A stretch of DNA of 43,657 bases from positions 3,088,687 to 3,132,343 of the forward strand of contig LS998015.1 in assembly GCA_900498245.1 (NCBI GenBank). The letters run 5' to 3'. Shown one piece after another: positions 41,435 through 43,657 of this stretch. The notes beneath the pieces are model-generated. The model was not told where the DNA came from. It did no database searches and saw only the letters and a program-made list of their open reading frames with translations. Source of the DNA: Candidatus Zixiibacteriota bacterium. Lineage in GTDB: Bacteria > Zixibacteria > MSB-5A5 > GN15 > PGXB01. Position 1 is the first letter of the stretch, and the number at the start of each line of letters is the position of its first letter. The translations under genes were made by a program, and so were the position numbers.

Positions 41435-41856
41435 AATGGATAATGTCCCTGAAACAAAAAATCAAATTGGCAAAATATAAGACGGCAGGGCTCTTTGCCT
41501 TCCTGACCCTTGTGTCGGCGATCGCGGCGGCGCAGGAAACCGCTCCGGCCGAACCGGCGGCTCATGCTGCTCCGCCGGCAATCGATTACTGGTCAATGCT
41601 CCTCGTCTTCATCCTGTCCACCTTTATAGGTCTGGGCATCATCCGGCGCGTCTCGCGGCTTTTGCATACCCCCCTGATGTCCCTGACCAACGCCATCTCG
41701 GCTATCGCCGTGGTCGGCTCGATTGTGGTGGCCGGCTCCGATTATCCCCCGATGATCCGTCTTCTCGGCGCCATCGCCCTGTTCGCCTCGATGACCAATA
41801 TCGTCAGCGGGTTCCTTATCACCGACCGTATGCTCAAGATGTTCAAAAAGCAATGA
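41431..41856 (+). CDS. pntAB: NAD(P) transhydrogenase alpha subunit 2 (membrane domain)
   Basis: Residues about 50-141 match PntAB: three membrane helices with LHTPLMSLTNAISAIAVVGS, the conserved loop and helix of the proton channel, and FLITDRMLKMFKK at the end. GGAG lies six bases before the ATG. An unusual N-terminal extension (1-48) has a basic start, a hydrophobic run and AAAQETAPAEPAAHA, resembling a signal peptide plus Pro/Ala linker; most PntAB proteins start at the first channel helix. The expected upstream partner pntAA (the NAD-binding subunit) is absent. Confidence 0.93.
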   Translation: MKWIMSLKQKIKLAKYKTAGLFAFLTLVSAIAAAQETAPAEPAAHAAPPAIDYWSMLLVFILSTFIGLGIIRRVSRLLHTPLMSLTNAISAIAVVGSIVVAGSDYPPMIRLLGAIALFASMTNIVSGFLITDRMLKMFKKQ

Positions 41857-43259
41857 TACACAATATCGAACAACTGGCATACATCGTCGCCACCGCCCTG
41901 TTCATCTTTTCTCTGCACCTGATGAATGATCCCAAGACGGCGCGAAAAGGTGTTTATTTCGGGGTCGCGGCGATGCTTCTGGCGGTCATCACTACCTGGA
42001 TTCAGCCCCAGATTGTCAATCACAGTTGGATAATCATCGCTATTATCGCCGGATTTATTGTCGGAGTGCCGCTGTCGCTGGTCCCCCTGACAGCCGTCCC
42101 CCAGCGAACCGCCCTTTCGCACGCGTTCGGCGGGGTGGCGGCCGGGCTGGTCGGGACCGCCAAATATTTTCTCTGGCTCGGCGAGGGCTCCGAACAATTG
42201 ACCCATTTTCGGATGATTGCCATTGTCGCCGAAGTAATTCTTGGTTTCCTGACATTCACCGGAAGTTTGATGGCGGCAGGAAAACTTCAGGAGGTGCGCT
42301 GGATTCCCCAAAGGCCAGTGACTTACCCGTTGCAGAATATTACCAATATCGGGCTTCTGGTGGTTGCGGCTGCATTGGGGACGCTCATCGTTATTCATCC
42401 CGACGCTTCCTGGGCGCCGGCGGTATTCATGGGGATTATCGCCCTTTCACTGGTTTTCGGGGTGCTTTTTATTATTCCGATCGGCGGGGCCGACATGCCG
42501 ACCGTGATTTCGATTTTGAACTCGTACGCCGGTCTTTCCGCTGTCGCGATGGGTTTTGTTCTCGATAATAAACTTCTGATTACCGCCGGTGCGCTCGACG
42601 GTTCCAGCGGTTTGATTCTTTCTATCATCATGTGCCGCGCCATGAACCGCTCTTTCACCAATGTCCTTTTCGGGGCGTTCGGAAGCGTGCAGGCGGTCAA
42701 AACGACCGGCGAGCAGAAGGTGTACAAACAGGAGACAATCGAGGGAGCGGCGCAGATACTGGAACAGGCGCAACTGGTGGTCATTATTCCCGGCTACGGG
42801 ATGGCGGTGGCGCAGGCCCAACACCGGATTCGGGAATTGTATGACCAGTTGAAAAAGCGGGGGATTACGGTCAAATTCGCGGTTCACCCGGTGGCGGGGC
42901 GGATGCCGGGGCATATGAATGTCCTTCTGGCCGAAGCCAATATCCCGTACGAGGATCTGGCGGAGATGGATGATATCAATCCAGATATGCCGCAGTGCGA
43001 TGTGGCGCTGGTGGTCGGGGCCAACGACGTGGTCAATCCGGCGGCCCGGTACGACAAAGCAACGCCGATTTACGGGATGCCGATAATCGATGCCGACAAG
43101 GCCCGGCTGGTTTTTGCCATCAAGCGGAGCAAGAATCCCGGTTTCGCCGGAATCGATAACGAATTGTATTTCAAGGATAACACCTGGATGCTTTTCGGCG
43201 ACGCCAAGGCGGTGGTCGGCGACCTGGTCAAGCAGTTGGCCGGCGGCACGGGGCTTTAA
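41853..43259 (+). CDS. pntB: NAD(P) transhydrogenase beta subunit
   Basis: The 468 residues hold about eight or nine membrane helices (1-260) and the NADP-binding domain III with VVIIPGYGMAVAQAQH (GYGxAVAQAQ motif), HPVAGRMPGHMNVLLAEA, and ANDVVNPAA followed by IDADKARLVFAIKRS. The enzyme couples proton entry to hydride transfer from NADH to NADP+. The ATG overlaps the pntAB stop as ATGA. A strong terminator follows. Hydride transfer needs PntAA, which must be encoded elsewhere if the enzyme works. Confidence 0.96.
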   Translation: MIHNIEQLAYIVATALFIFSLHLMNDPKTARKGVYFGVAAMLLAVITTWIQPQIVNHSWIIIAIIAGFIVGVPLSLVPLTAVPQRTALSHAFGGVAAGLVGTAKYFLWLGEGSEQLTHFRMIAIVAEVILGFLTFTGSLMAAGKLQEVRWIPQRPVTYPLQNITNIGLLVVAAALGTLIVIHPDASWAPAVFMGIIALSLVFGVLFIIPIGGADMPTVISILNSYAGLSAVAMGFVLDNKLLITAGALDGSSGLILSIIMCRAMNRSFTNVLFGAFGSVQAVKTTGEQKVYKQETIEGAAQILEQAQLVVIIPGYGMAVAQAQHRIRELYDQLKKRGITVKFAVHPVAGRMPGHMNVLLAEANIPYEDLAEMDDINPDMPQCDVALVVGANDVVNPAARYDKATPIYGMPIIDADKARLVFAIKRSKNPGFAGIDNELYFKDNTWMLFGDAKAVVGDLVKQLAGGTGL

Positions 43260-43313
43260 TCCCGGAAAAGTACAAAAAAGCCCGGCCTGATCGCATTCGT
43301 ACTTTCAAGTCTC

Positions 43314-43346
43314 CCCGGCGGTTCATCCCTGGACCGCCGGGTTTTT
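43314..43346 (+). terminator. Intrinsic terminator after pntB
   Basis: CCCGGCGGT (43314-43322) pairs with ACCGCCGGG (43333-43341), and five T residues follow. On the opposite strand it lies just beyond the flavodiiron-like gene stop, so it may serve both. Confidence 0.88.
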
Positions 43347-43355
43347 CATGAAAAG

Positions 43356-43657
43356 TTACTTTTTAATAAAATCGATCAGACCGGTGCAAAATTCGTTCAA
43401 CTGATTCAGTTCCGCCTCCGACGGGATCAGGCGGGCCTTAATGGGGCTCTCGTAAACCTTGAGGCGCATCCCGGTCAGCCGTCCCGCTACCAGATCAATC
43501 CCCTCCCCACTCCAGCCGTATGACCCAAAGACCGCCGCTTTTTTGCCCAGACATCCCACCGTATTCAAGAGGCCGACCATATCCCAGATCGGCTTGACGG
43601 CATCGCCGTTGAAGGTCGGAGTACCGAACAGAATGGCGCGGCTTTTCTCGATATTGT
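43356..43657 (-). CDS. Flavodiiron/A-type flavoprotein, C-terminal flavodoxin domain (5' part outside window)
   Basis: About 100 C-terminal residues are visible. The frame enters from the window edge. ILFGTPTFNGDAVKPIWDM matches the FMN-binding GSPTFNG-D-x-x-P-x-W loop of FprA/ROO-type flavodiiron proteins, and AVFGSYGWSGEG is the second FMN loop. Such proteins reduce O2 or NO to protect anaerobes. The diiron beta-lactamase-like half would lie outside, so a lone flavodoxin-like protein cannot be excluded. Confidence 0.82.
   Translation of the reverse strand, partial: NIEKSRAILFGTPTFNGDAVKPIWDMVGLLNTVGCLGKKAAVFGSYGWSGEGIDLVAGRLTGMRLKVYESPIKARLIPSEAELNQLNEFCTGLIDFIKK

Overview
The window looks like a chromosomal segment of a Gram-negative bacterium. 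It encodes a TonB-dependent outer-membrane receptor, a DUF5916-type beta-barrel protein, several exported proteins and lipoproteins, and the standard ffh-rpsP-khpA-rimM-trmD-rplS block. The mix (CBM9/DUF5916 protein, DUF4388 protein, PASTA protein without a kinase, several REP-associated transposases, frequent TTG starts) would fit a member of the FCB superphylum such as a Zixibacteria-like lineage. That placement is inference from gene content only. No rRNA, tRNA or CRISPR array was seen.

Layout. 1-2832 (minus): an operon of an M24 peptidase, a Nudix hydrolase, a small membrane protein and a truncated polytopic (GT-C-like) membrane protein. 3103-7193 (minus): a TPP riboswitch with an intrinsic terminator controls a TonB-dependent receptor and a sodium:solute symporter, so this is very probably a thiamin or thiamin-precursor uptake operon. 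7269-9237 (plus): a membrane-anchored metallophosphoesterase and a DUF5335/DUF2934 protein. 9346-12145 (minus): adenosine-specific kinase family protein, ClC channel, nucleoside phosphorylase. 12188-13518: a REP/RAYT insertion inside the 3' end of an exported-protein gene. 13470-17336 (minus): exported protein, HEAT-cyclophilin fusion, divergent ketol-acid reductoisomerase-like protein. 17514-19790 (plus): CBM9-DUF5916 protein. 20123-22451: a small STGPRT-motif protein and an AT-rich GmrSD-like restriction gene. 22846-27316 (minus): translation/secretion block plus rpe. 27385-32397: accessory stretch with many hairpins, a DUF6794 lipoprotein, a polysaccharide deacetylase, an AHSA1 protein, an HD-GYP protein and a second RAYT. 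32451-37176 (minus): PASTA protein, rsmB, radical SAM/DUF2344 fusion. 37244-39196 (minus): four overlapping genes led by a DUF4388 protein. 39360-40887: third RAYT and an AT-rich double zinc-finger protein. 41249-43259 (plus): pntAB-pntB without pntAA. 43356-end (minus): C-terminus of a flavodiiron-type protein.

The most striking signal is a network of palindromic REP-like hairpins. Three different RAYT (Y1/HUH) transposase genes each sit between an inverted pair of their own hairpin family, with the short asymmetric tag of each hairpin facing outward. Further copies and other hairpin families fill almost every long intergenic gap, form mosaics and nests, supply a stop codon and the start of a lipoprotein gene, and accompany AT-rich genes of unknown function.
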